Made by a program: the position numbers and the translations under genes
Part shown: piece by piece, positions 23,121-34,107 of the stretch
Layout of the letters: each line of letters begins with the position of its first letter
How positions within the stretch are numbered: position 1 is the first letter of the stretch
Assembly: GCA_036346375.1 (NCBI GenBank)
Contig: CM070500.1
Span: forward strand, 71,924,525-71,988,524
DNA from: Guadua angustifolia
Lineage: Eukaryota > Streptophyta > Magnoliopsida > Poales > Poaceae
Direction of reading: 5' to 3'
DNA: 64,000 nt
Notes under the pieces: model-generated
The model's database searches: none
What the model saw: only the letters and a program-made list of their open reading frames with translations
What the model was told of the DNA's origin: nothing

Positions 23121-23485
23121 TAGGAAAATGGTTCCATACACCTAGGAGTACGTACTCCCACCTTTAGTATACCCCTTGAATGATATTGTTATACCTCTTT
23201 ATCATTTTGAGTATACTCTAATATTAATTTTAAGATACTCCAAAATGAGTTTCATGAAAAATTTCGTCAAAGTCCACTCTTTATAGCATAATTTGTGTAT
23301 ATACATCTTTTACATATGGAAGAGGGTATATAGAAAAAAAAATAAAGGGCTTCGATGAATTTTTTTCAACCATATCGCTTTGGAGTATATAAGAATTATT
23401 ATTGAAGTATACGGAAAGTGATAAAAGAGTATAACACGTTTGTTTAAGTGGTATATTGGAAATGGGAGTACGGAAAAGGCTTGCT
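23121..23485. mobile_element. Foldback MITE flanked by (TA)n on both sides
   Basis: The left arm GTACTCCCACCTTTAGTATA (about 23152) is mirrored by GGTATATTGGAAATGGGAGTAC (about 23450-23471). The pairing extends further inward (TTATACCTCTTTATCATTTT against AAGTGATAAAAGAGTATAA). There is no coding capacity. It is bordered by TA/TG microsatellite at 23091-23120 and by (TA)n at 23485-23505. Confidence 0.75.
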
Positions 23486-23960
23486 ATATATATATATATA
23501 TATATGATGCCGGAATGGGGCACCATGGTGTTGAAGCCAAATTCTGGCATATTTTTTCTTAACTTTTAGTTTTAGGGTACTCTTTCATAACAATTCAAAT
23601 GAAACACATACTTTTGAAAAGATATATCTGAATTCAAAGATTTTAAACAAAATTAGATCACAGGCTTTATTAATTTATATATGAAATAAGCATGCACCTA
23701 CAATCAATCATAAAATGGGAAACTCTAGTTTGAATTTAAGTTCAAAAAATTTCACATGCAATATAGAGGGGGAAAAAATACCAGTTTTGGATCATTTTCA
23801 AATGCATGAATTCTAGCCATTTTTGGGGTTTTTTTTGACAATTTAAGTTTTAGGACACATACTTATCTATAAAAATTCAAACAAAATAAATATGAACAAT
23901 ACGTAGGAGAATATACCTGTTTTGAATCATGACACCAGGCTCTATGGTGTGTGCGTATCG
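23485..23960. mobile_element. (TA)n tract plus CACCATGGTG-family element
   Basis: After the TA tract the element begins GATGCCGGAATGGGG and CACCATGGTG (23521-23530). A related but degraded end, GACACCAGGCTCTATGGTGT, lies at 23931-23950. Two partial direct repeats (TTTTAGTTTTAGGGTACTC near 23565 and TTAAGTTTTAGGACACATAC near 23843) lie inside. The arrangement, with no clear TIR and a microsatellite at the boundary, resembles the microsatellite-targeting Micron elements described in rice; this is an analogy, not an identification. Confidence 0.45.
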
Positions 23961-24577
23961 CTAGTTGTGTTAAAGCATGAGTATCCCACCGTGGGAGTAC
24001 ACCTCAATTCCATAAGGTGAGATCTTATTATAGGTTAGGTGCTATATATCATTATTTTGGATGGTAGAGAGTGAGGCTTAGATGTGAACCTTTCGGTCCT
24101 ACTAGGCTTCCTACTTTTCTTTCCTTAAAAGTTTTTCGGAAATCATGCCCCTATCTACAATATTTAGGGGACAGGAATGATGGAAATGACAATGCTAACG
24201 CAAGCATCATTTGTGGCAAACTTTGATTTTATTTCTAAATAGTATGATGACAAAGTTCCTGTTGTCAAATAAAATAGTGAGATGATTTTATTTTTGTAAT
24301 TTTTACTATTTATTGTTAAAATGTTAATAAAAATGTATTATTTAAAAATATTTCTGATTGAGACAGTGTAGAGCGCGTTGAAGTCTACGGAACCTACAAT
24401 TTTATTTCAAATTATTTAACAGAGAGTAATCAAATCACTTGCTCCTGCTGTTTATGACGTTTTTGTGCTTGTATTGTCATGTGACTGCTGCATGCACGTA
24501 CGAAAAGTTGAGTATCTTCCCCACAATTTGGTTAACGATTTCTTTTTTATATTAGGACACTTTTATTACAAGAAGCT
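23961..24577. other. Unassigned intergenic sequence
   Basis: No ORF of note, no terminal repeats and no transposon coding similarity. A few GC-balanced patches alternate with AT-rich text. Confidence 0.4.
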
Positions 24578-24585
24578 ATGGCCAC

Positions 24586-25321
24586 TAGGGGTGAAAATGG
24601 TACGGGTTAATCCCGACCGATCTGGTACCGAACCCGATTAAAACCGTATCCGGGAAAAAAATCCGTATCCGGCCGGATTCGGATACGATACCGGATAGTT
24701 GCTACTGGATACGGTAGCGGATACGGGAGCCGTGAGATCCGACCGAATAGCTTCGGTATATGGTAACTGGATACTATCCGGCCGGATATCCGAATGCCGA
24801 AAATACGTGGCATTCGTATTATGTATACATATATTGTAGGAAGAAGAAATTGCTAGTGATGATGACTAATGGTACGGCATGTCGAACTTATTATGGTTGT
24901 ATGGATTTATGTAGAAGTATGAAATGTTAATTATATTAAACTTGTGGCTTGCCGATTCTCGAATTTGTGTATGAACTTTGTGTATGAATTTTGTGTATGA
25001 ATTTGTTAGTGATTGTCGAATTTTGTGTATGAATTTGATACCCTTGTTAAACTTGTGTTGTGTGAGTTGTCAAACGTATGTAATATAAATGAATTTATTG
25101 CTAGTCGAATGTTTCAACAAGTATGTATCCGTTTGTATTATCCGTTTTCGAACCGAATCCGGTATGTATCCGCCCCGACAGTATCGTATCCGAAACTCCG
25201 AAATATCCAAATTCGTATCCGTATTCGGTCTTATCGTATCCGATTCCGAATTCGGAAAAAAATATGGGTTAGGATACGGGAACAGCAATATCCGACCATA
25301 TCCGAACCGTTTTCACCCCTA
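24586..25321. mobile_element. Non-autonomous hAT element, 736 bp, with 8-bp TSD
   Basis: The terminal inverted repeats are TAGGGGTGAAAA and TTTTCACCCCTA, the standard plant hAT MITE termini. The TSD ATGGCCAC is exact (24578-24585 and 25322-25329). Subterminal regions are filled with CCGTATCCG / CGGATACGG words in both orientations, the expected transposase-binding repeats. The 60-117 codon ORFs inside are made of these words and are not genes. The right TSD overlaps the first bases of the CACTA element at 25327. Confidence 0.93.
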
Positions 25322-25326
25322 ATGGC

Positions 25327-25640
25327 CACTACTATAGAAAGGACTATGTTAGACGTCTTATCATAGACGGTTTTTATCTCATCACATACAGTTTTTAAAA
25401 ACTATTTGTGTTAAATCAAATCACAGACGATTTACAAAGCATGACTATCTAAGTTACCGAATTCGCTAAGAACTGTCTGTGATAAACTTATATCATAGAC
25501 GGTTCGTGGTAAAAACTATTTATGAATTAATATAGATGGTTTTTTTCACGATCCATTTGTGATATCTATTGAAATCACAGATGGTTTCTAGATAAAAATG
25601 TCTGTGATACGTCACAATTGCAAACGTTTTTTCCGAAAAC
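25327..25640. repeat. CACTA left subterminal repeat region
   Basis: At least eight forms of ATCACAGACGGTTT / AACTGTCTGTGATA occur in both orientations between the terminus and about 25,640. In CACTA elements such repeats bind the TNPA-type protein. From 25,641 to 26,412 the sequence has no recognisable gene; a 89-codon plus-strand ORF (26133-26402) has no feature I can name. Confidence 0.7.
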
Positions 25641-26412
25641 ATCTATGATACATCCTGTCATTATATAATACTGAGCCCCGACCCATTTAGGGTTTATAGA
25701 GTTTATGGATCTGTCTTTGAGGTGGCTGTGGAAAGGAGACCGTAGATTTGGAAGAGTGATTGTAGATCCATTTGTTCTTGGTGATCTAAGGTTAGTAATT
25801 GGTTGTAATTTCATTATACTCGAGATTTAGCATGGTAAAAAGAGAATTGAAGATTGTTTAGATATAGCTTGTAGATTCATTTGTTCTTTGTGACCTAAGA
25901 TAATGATTGATTATTATTGCATTATATTCAAGATGTAGATAGCTTGGTAAAGAGAGAATTAAAGATGCTTAGTTTAGATCTAGTTAGCTAGCTTGGTATA
26001 GAGATAAAATTTTAGTAGATCTAGCATAGTTTATGATTTAGGGTAGGGTTTAGCTAGTTAATTTGTGCTCTAATTTAAGAATGTGTACATGTGCAATCCT
26101 AGTGTACTTCAATATTTAACACTATTTGTTGTATGCATAGCGTAGATGGACTGAAGCTGGATTTACGCTTAGAACTGTACCAGTGCCTCGTACAAAATGG
26201 CATCTCTATTTTTACAAGAGTTACAGAGGAGGATATATTTAATAAAGGGGTGCAATTTGTATCTTATCTATGCATTGACTATGAGAATCTAAGGATGTTT
26301 CATAACTCAGTGCAAATCGAAGCACACTTTATTATAAGTGGCTTCAAAGGGGGTACACATGTTGGACCAGTCATGATGAAGTGTAGATTATATAGGAAGT
26401 AGGTTGTATCAC

Positions 26413-27935
26413 CACTACAGGAATATACATCATAATCGATTTTTTTTCGTCATCACAGTCAGTTTTAGTAGTGATACAAATTTATTAGATAGTGATAAGG
26501 TTCTAGCGTAGAACTGATTGTCACAATTGGTTCTAGCTTAGAACCAATTGTGATGTGGTGTTTGTACTTTTCTACATCCTCTTGAAAATAGCATAGATTA
26601 CACACAGTATGCACCGAAAATAACACAAATTACGCACAGTATGCATATCACATTCACAATATAAAGAACACAAATATTTTACAATACACATATCACGTTT
26701 TTTCATAACTTAGAACACAAATATACTTAACTGTCAGTACGCATATCACATTCACATGATATAATCTTGTTTACATATAGACTAGTAGGAGCCTGTCGAG
26801 TGTCTAAATCTATCGTCCTCTACTATAACTTCTATCCAGTATTACTGGTATATGTGGTCTTATAATTTGTTGAGATCTTTGTTTTGTAAGCTCTTGAGGG
26901 GATATCGACCTTTTGTAAAAATAAAAATGAGTGCACTAATTTAAGTTGTAAAATTTGTATATAAAAGGTTAAGTGTATTATACATGTAGATATATCTTAG
27001 AAAAAAGGTGTGAGCCATCGACCAGGATCAACATGTGATCCATGGCGTAGAAACCGCACAAAACATTACTCCCCTATTGGTGACACTATGAACAAAGAAA
27101 ATCAAATCAAGAGATGAAGAATAGATGTCGGAAAAAATTAATCCTATGCTAGACACTTGTACCTTAAAGCGCTTCCACTCTAGCTGGTCGCCTCGTTTGC
27201 CATCGTGTCGCTCTCCTTCAACAACGTAAGATAAAAATTCCTTACATACATTGGAGAGATGCCTTTGAGGCAAAAATAAATAAATAAATAAATATAGTTA
27301 AATACAGAATGTGTTAGGTTAGAGAAATATACTTACTTCTACAAAATAGGCTTGATCACATAGGCTATCGGTCTCTTCGTGATCAAATTAAAAGTTTAGA
27401 CTTTGTTTTCACTCAGAGTGAGCATGAGTAGAACAAAATGGTTGCTTATTACATGATATGCAGTGCAAGAAGTCATATACGGTTTAAGTGCATACAAGTA
27501 ATTGAAGGGTAAAATAGTAGTTACACTTGTGGTACGGGAATTGAATAAAGTCTTTTTTTCGTCTCAGCCTGCAATGCCTACTTGATGTAGTTGGTAAGGA
27601 ACTCTAATTGAAACCTAGCCATGGTCGGGGGTAGGGGGCAAGGGCTGATGGGTCAGGGCGGTGGTTGAGGGCAGGGCAACATGGGGTAGGGGGTGACACG
27701 GGGATAGGGGCGACATGTGGGGAGGGGCGACAAGGGGGGAGCAGCCGATACGGAGAAGGAGCGATGTGGGGGGCTAGGGAAGAAATGGGGAAAGACCAGA
27801 ATGGCTGGGAAGAAATGGGGAGAGTCGGGCCATCAAAATCGGTTCTCAATGAGAACCGATTGTGATGTTCTTAATCACAATCGGTCCTTAGTGAGAACAT
27901 ATTGTGATGTGCCCTGAGAACCAATTTTTTTCCCA
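26413..27935. mobile_element. Second CACTA element, nested, right terminus lost
   Basis: It opens CACTACAGGAATATAC and carries its own subterminal word, TCACAATTGGTTCTAG / GAACCAATTGTGA, distinct from the outer CACTA. The matching right side (27835-27930) has TCGGTTCTCAATGAGAACCGATTGTGA and GAGAACCAATTTTTTTCC, but the final TGTAGTG is missing. Inside are a minus-strand fragment (27028-27273, GERHDGKRGDQLEWKR) of unknown type and a G-rich patch (27600-27840) with both-strand ORFs that are not convincing genes. Confidence 0.65.
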
Positions 27936-28972
27936 GATCAACCAATTCATTTTGTGTCAAGTTCTCATGCTCACTTGAATCAACTTTACCACCTTGTTGA
28001 CTATGTCATGCTCCCTACTTATATGTGACTGCTGGTTGCTTTATGTAGTTAATACCAGATACTCTTTTTCTTAAATTTTCATGTCTTAACTAAATTATTA
28101 ATGCAAAGCAAGGTAACATTACAAAATCATGGTATTATTTACTTTTGGATAAAGCAAAGTAAAGGGAAAAGATATGTTCTGTACAATACAAAACTTACAT
28201 AGCATTATTTACATTGACGTAGTCCATCTATTTACAATACAACCCTGCTTGATGATCCACACGTATGTAATTTGTTCCATTCATGTTGTCATCACCGCTA
28301 AAACATGCCACATCTGCAAATGGAGATATATCATCGAATTGGTTGTACTCTTCTTCATCATGATATTTTCAACTCCAACGATCAGTCTCTTACCATGAAG
28401 GACAACGTGCAACATCAGATTGATCGGATCACGCACGTAGAAGACTTGAGTTGCTTGCTTCACAAGGACAAACGGTTCATCTTTGCAGGCGAGTCTATTG
28501 AGATCCACAAGAGTAAAACCTCTTTTGTTGACCTTCAATCCATGTGGAAGTCCCGCCACTTACATCGGAACAATGAAACTTGGTATATTCCACAATCGAG
28601 CTCCCAAATTTCTTTGATCATTCTATAGTGGGAGTTCATTACGGTTGAGAATCCTCTTTTTGAGTGATAATCAAACAAAGCATCTATGTTCACGCCATTG
28701 CTTTGAACAGTACCTTTTGCATCTTGACTTTCATTGTAAAAGGTGCAATTATTAGTATTATACCCCCTGCTATGTCTATACATTAAATATTGGTTCGTCA
28801 TCTAACCATTTGACATCCTCGCTAACAGAAATATTCACCTTTTCTTTGAACCATGTGAGCAATTGATCATTGTGTTCTCGCGTAATGGAAAGCTCATCCA
28901 TATGTGGATTCTTCTCCCGTAATATTAACTTGTGCTGCTCGATGTATGGATGAACTTCTGTGTTGTACTATA

Positions 28973-31900
28973 TGTGTTGAACTTTATAATACATCAAACC
29001 GGGACCCGAATTTGGCACTAATCCTTTGATCAAATCTACCCTCATGACGAGATATAGGAACACCAATTGTTTGTCATTTACTTAGTCCAGATCAATAACC
29101 TCTTAGCTTACCTTCATGACCCTTAGGCTTCAATCGTTTCCTCATGTATGATTTTAATATACTTATTTATCTCTCTAATGGATACATGTAACGAGGAATA
29201 CACAGATCTTGGCGATCATAGGGGTGAATGATCCCAAATAAAAATTTTCCCCACACAAAAATCCACCCAAGCTCTTGACTTTAATACTCAAAAGGAGTAA
29301 ACAAGAAGGAGCAAGTTGACTTTAATTAAATACTCAAGGCCGTTGATTGACCTTATGGTCAAGTTACAACTCAATGATTTTGCTTTTGAGATCAAAAACT
29401 TAAAAAACTTGGTAGATGTAATCCTAAGCGGAAGACTTATTAAAATATTCAAATGCCTAGATGAAATAAAATAAAATCCAAATTGTTTAAATGTAAATTA
29501 TAAGAATGTAAGTGCGAATATTAATGCGAATTAAGACATAACTCGTGGCGCCAACCAATTTACCACACGAACAGTGAATTGGGCTCGCTCCCTAGTTAAA
29601 TCGGCTCCTCCGATACTCCTCCTCTGAAAGGGTTGCTTCTTCTTCAACCGAAGTTGTGTTGTTGTGGGGTGAGTACTTTGAGCACTCAAAGAAGTCATGC
29701 ATGTAATGCAAATCTAATATTCTACATGCATGGCTTAGTACAAAGGATAGGCTATGGTTCATGAGCGATACAAAGATTCAAGATAAACAATAATAGATTA
29801 CAAAGCGATAAAACAAGAGTAGGAATAGTAGCTTTCACAAACATTTCAATCAGAAATCACTTTTCCATCCTAAGTCATGTTCATCATCACCAACCCAAGC
29901 ATTTTCCATCAACAAGTCATTTTTTTATGAAAATCTAACCCTTGACCGTAATCACCGAAGCGATGCTCAATACTGAGTGAAACACGGCTATTCGAATAGG
30001 TTGTACACTCTGCAGAGGTTATACACTTTACCCACAAGATACAGATCAAATACCACCAAGGCAAATAACCGTAACGGTTTCTTTCCAAAGTTCCATCTAA
30101 ACTCAAGATCTTGCGCTAAGGTTTCAACACTTTGGAGGGACTGGTTACCACACCTGGGGCCCCTCTTGCGCCATGTGAGTTCTCATTCCGCTTCTCGGGC
30201 CTCACACCACCACGACAAGATCAAGAATAGATTTCCCATTTACTCTTAAGCCCGTCCCATTACGGGCTTGTGGTTGTATGAGAGACTCAGTTCAAATGCT
30301 CGCAAGGTTAAGTCCTTAGTTGACCGAGGCAAGACTAACCAAGTGTGATCTCCATATCAAAACCAATAAAACCAAATTCGACCGCCCAGTTGCCACTCTT
30401 GGCCCACCGAAACAATCTTGCCGCATGCCTCAGTCTAAATCATTTTCCCACCCCGGTTCTTTACCATTGCACCACGTGCCATCATCAACTCAATAACACA
30501 TGTCTCATTCACAAAACAAGTTCCATATCTCATTAAGTCAATATTTTACTTTGGTACTTCCAAAATCATGAATTGTCCACGTGGCAGGGCTAAGCATACT
30601 ACTTCGGTCTACTCAACCCATGTTGGCAATTAAATAATGTCCAACTATTAATCCACAACCTAGGGTGACAAATGATTCATGGCCTACAATTATTTACGAC
30701 AAGGTGGCATACAGCAACTAGGCATTTAGCTAATCCCAAAATGCATTCAATCAAATTTTTACTAAATTAGCATGCAATAAATTAAATCAAAATAATTTTC
30801 TCTAATAGGTTCAACATGATCAAACACAACTTGCCTTCAAAAAGTACTGATTCTGGCTCCTGAGCTTGCTCCTGGGTCAGAACCTCTCCCTCGAAACCTT
30901 CGGGCACTTCAACGTCTACGCGCAACGTAAACACAAACAATAAAATAAATAAACAGTAGGCAAACAGTGCTCAAAAATTCAATTAAAATTCATAAACAGA
31001 AAGATCACAATTTTACAAATTTATAGAAATTGGAATCACTCAAATCGGAGTTAAAACGCAAAAGTTATAAGCATTTGAAGTTTCAAAATATATTTAAAAT
31101 CAATATACCGAATTAAATAAATATTTTCTTTTTCGGAAAATCAATTATTACGTCATCTGTGACACGTGTCGCCACCAGAGAGTGACACGTGGACTTCTGA
31201 CGCCGTACGATCGGCTATTTCTCGACAAGTGGGTCCCACCGTGGCGTCGGCATGACGTCACGATGACGTCCTACGCGATGCGTCTTGGTGACGAGTGGGC
31301 CCGTGCTGTCAGCGTCTCGGGTGAATAGTGCACAGTGCGGCTGACATGTGGGTCCGGGCGATCAGCGACTCACGCGCACAGTGCGGCTGACGAGTGGGTC
31401 CCACGCGTCGCTGACACGATGAATAAAGGCATGGTGCGGTGCGATTCGAGCCGTGGGATCTAGATCTAACGGATGAGGTTTGAAGATGAGATTTCTTGTG
31501 CAAGGGCGACGGGCGGAATCCGGTCGCCGATTGAGATCGAGACGATCGTGGAAGCTCGCGAGGTTATTGCTTTATCATGGCGGCGCTGGCCGGCCGGAGG
31601 CGAGACGACGACGTGGCGGCAGCGCTCCGTGCTCCTCCGACGTGAAGAGATAGCGCTCCCGACGCGCTTGACGAGAGGGACTCAAGGACCAACGGCGACG
31701 GCGGAAGGTCACCGGCAGCGACGAACCGACGCGAGGAAGTCGCGGATGGCCGGACTTCTTGGCGAGGTCGTGCGGCGAGGCGGTGGCGTCTCCGGCGGCG
31801 TGCGAGGTACGGCTGGGTGCGACGTGAGGTGAGGTTCACAGTACGGGTGGCGGCGCCTTAAATAGTGCCCTCGGCTTCCGTGAAAAGCGCGGAGACCGAG

Positions 31901-32349
31901 GCCCACACGGGCGGCGCCGGCGGAGTCCGTCGGCGACTTCGGACTGGTCGACGTGGCGCAACGAGAGCCGTCGGATGGAGATCGAACGGCTGGCGCGTTA
32001 GGGTTTTCCGGAACGGACGCATGATGTTCGCCCAACATGCTCATCGATTTTAATCCTTTTCGATTTAAAATAATTCCCAAATTCAAATAATTTATTTGGG
32101 GCATTAAAAATATCGAAAAATTCGAAAAATTCTCAAAAATATTTTAAGACATTTGTGACTCAAATAAAATATTTTCAGCAAAAATTTATTTTAACTTTTC
32201 CATTATTTAATTAATTTGTTAAATGGCTTAATTCAAAATAAATTCAAATAATTTCAAATAAATCCAAATAAATCCAAATAAATTCCAGAAATTCCCAAAA
32301 ATTCAAAATACCATTTAAATGCAATAAAAGCAAAAATTGGGGTGTTACA
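28973..32349 (-). mobile_element. Solo chromovirus-like LTR, family B copy 3, TSD CTATA
   Basis: The minus strand begins TGTAACACCCCAATTTTTGC at 32349 and ends ACA at 28973. The TSD CTATA is at 28968-28972 and 32350-32354. It shares with 7979-10974 the GACCTTATGGTC segment, the CACGGCTATTCGAATAG segment (29982-29998), the CACTCTGCAGAGG segment and the GC-rich regulatory block. The first ~570 bp (28973-29545) are abnormal: they alternate LTR words with words from the right flank (see findings). ORFs in the GC-rich block (31309-32104) run on both strands and are not recognisable proteins. Confidence 0.8.
31161..31401. promoter_or_regulatory. Cluster of G-box, CRE-like and TCP-like motifs in the family B LTR
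   Basis: GACACGTGTC is at 31161-31170, CACGTG at 31186-31191, TGACGTCA at 31253-31260 and TGACGTC at 31264-31270. Four copies of YGAC(A/G)NGTGGG(C/T)CC lie at 31223-31236, 31289-31302, 31342-31355 and 31388-31401. This parallels 9854-9968. A TATA-like minus-strand TATTTAAGG lies downstream in LTR sense at about 31858-31866, with the cluster on its 3' side. Confidence 0.5.
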
Positions 32350-34107
32350 CTATAAGACTGTCAAATGCACTTTATAATACATATCAAACCGTGGACCCGT
32401 TAGTTTGGCCTAATGGTTCCTTTGCCATCAAATCTACCCTCATGACGAGATATAGGAACACCAATTGTTTGTCATTTACTTAAATGGTCCACATAGAACT
32501 CAATAACCTCTTCAGTTCCACAACCTTCAACAGTATTACCCTTAGGCTTCAATCGTTTCCTCATGTATGATTTTAATATACTTATTTATCTCTCGAATGG
32601 ATACATGTAACGTAGGAATACAGGTCCACAGATCTTAATCTCTCTAACAAGGTGAACAATAAGGTGGACCATGACTTCGAAGAATGATGGGGGGAATGTA
32701 CTCAAGCTGATATAGTGTCTGCACCACTTTACTCTGTAAGTTGTCTAGTAGATTGGGGTTAATAACTTAAAAGAAATCGCATTGAAGAAATATTATAGCT
32801 TTGTGATTACCAACCTGATATCCTCTAGAAGAATATTTTTAATTGCAACAGAGAGCATTTGGGTCATTAATACATGACAGTCATGGGACTTCATACCAAC
32901 CGACTTCAAAACATCCATAGACACAAGCTTCTTAATATCTGAGGAGTAGCCCGATGGAATTTTAATACCTTAGATACACTTGCAGAGGTCTTCCTTCTCC
33001 TTCTTGGATAAGGTGTAGCATGCAACAGGGATTTACGGGCCTTTTCCATTTTTCTGTCACTGCAAGTTTGGATGTGATTCTGATGGATTGAGATGGCGAT
33101 CATAGGGGGTGAATGATCCCAAATAAAAATTTTCCCCACACAAAACAATCCACCCAAGCTCTTGAAGAAAATACTCAAAAGGGAGTAAACAAGAAGGAGC
33201 AAATGTTCTGTAGGGGCGATGCTACCGTAGGTAGACTGGTAACACTGGAGGCCGGTAGTACCGCACAATGAGCCGTAGCACCGGGCTCAAGAACAGCAGC
33301 AAGAACAGTCTAAAAAAAGCATGACTCAAAAGATGATTTTGAGGAATCTTTTGATCGGTTAGACAAAAACTTAAAAAACTTGGTAGATGTAATCCTAAGG
33401 AAGTCAGAAACTCATTCCAACCTTCAATTGCAAGGATTGACATCAAAATTTTGACCTTTTTCACTTTGAAGGAATAACACACCAAGTTGGAGCAAAACTC
33501 AAGAATTTGATTTAAGACTTTCTCGTGGGGTTTTGATAATCAAGATGATCTTGGATTGTCTCCCACATGTTACAGCAAGTTAGAACATAAGTCAAAAACT
33601 CTACAAATGCGATCTTGAAGAATGATTCACTTAAGAGCATAAAACTTGTTTCTTACAAGAAGAACGCATGGATTGCCTAGATGATTGGGATATGATCTAG
33701 AAGAAGATTCATCTATTAATCAACATCCACGGCATAAGAAGCAAAAGCATGTAGAAGGAGGGGAGGCAAATCCAAATTGTTTAAATGTAAATTATAAGAA
33801 TGTAAGTGCCGAATATTAATGCGGAATTAAGACATAATGTAAATGCGTAAGGGAAATTAAGCATAAGGAAAAATGATTTGCATTTCTGGAAAGGAGGTTT
33901 ACAAAAACCTCACATACGAGTAGGCAAAGCTCAAAGGAGTATAAAAACTCTAAAACCTTCAAGAGGGGGAAGGTTACCTCTGCCCCTCTATTTATACTAC
34001 TCTTGGGCCACCTACCACCCTTGGATGAGTCTCTCAACCCTAGGACACTTCATCAAGGGCTAGGATTGACCCACTCATATAGCCATGCAAGGGTTAACCT
34101 AAAAACC

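Larger units (their letters stand above)
28281..33075 (-). pseudogene. CACTA TNP2-type transposase, C-terminal part with DUF4216-like region, interrupted
   Basis: Minus-strand order: MDVLKSVGMKSHDCHVLM (about 32860-32920), CGPVFLRYMYPFERY-like text in more than one frame (near 32580-32630), then KVHLTVL (about 32360). An inserted LTR (28973-32349) intervenes, then HPYIEQHKLILREK and DELSITREHNDQLL (about 28850-28950). The DUF4216-like end is IWELDCGIYQVSLFRCKW, followed by KDEPFVLV and QVFYVRDP. These are hallmarks of plant CACTA TNP2 proteins, which cut and join the element ends. Several stops and frameshifts are present. The N-terminal part is missing beyond 33,080, where a Sirevirus is inserted. 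The reading frame rejoins when the LTR and one TSD copy are removed. Confidence 0.85.

Noticed and set aside
26133..26402. 89-codon plus-strand ORF considered as a CACTA accessory protein
   Set aside because: No motif could be matched and no neighbouring exons are evident; left as unassigned within the CACTA body.
31309..32104. Overlapping ORFs up to 131 codons on both strands, considered as a hidden gene
   Set aside because: They lie in the GC-rich LTR leader, are open on both strands with Arg/Ser/Pro-rich content, and the corresponding ORFs in the other LTR copies are not conserved.
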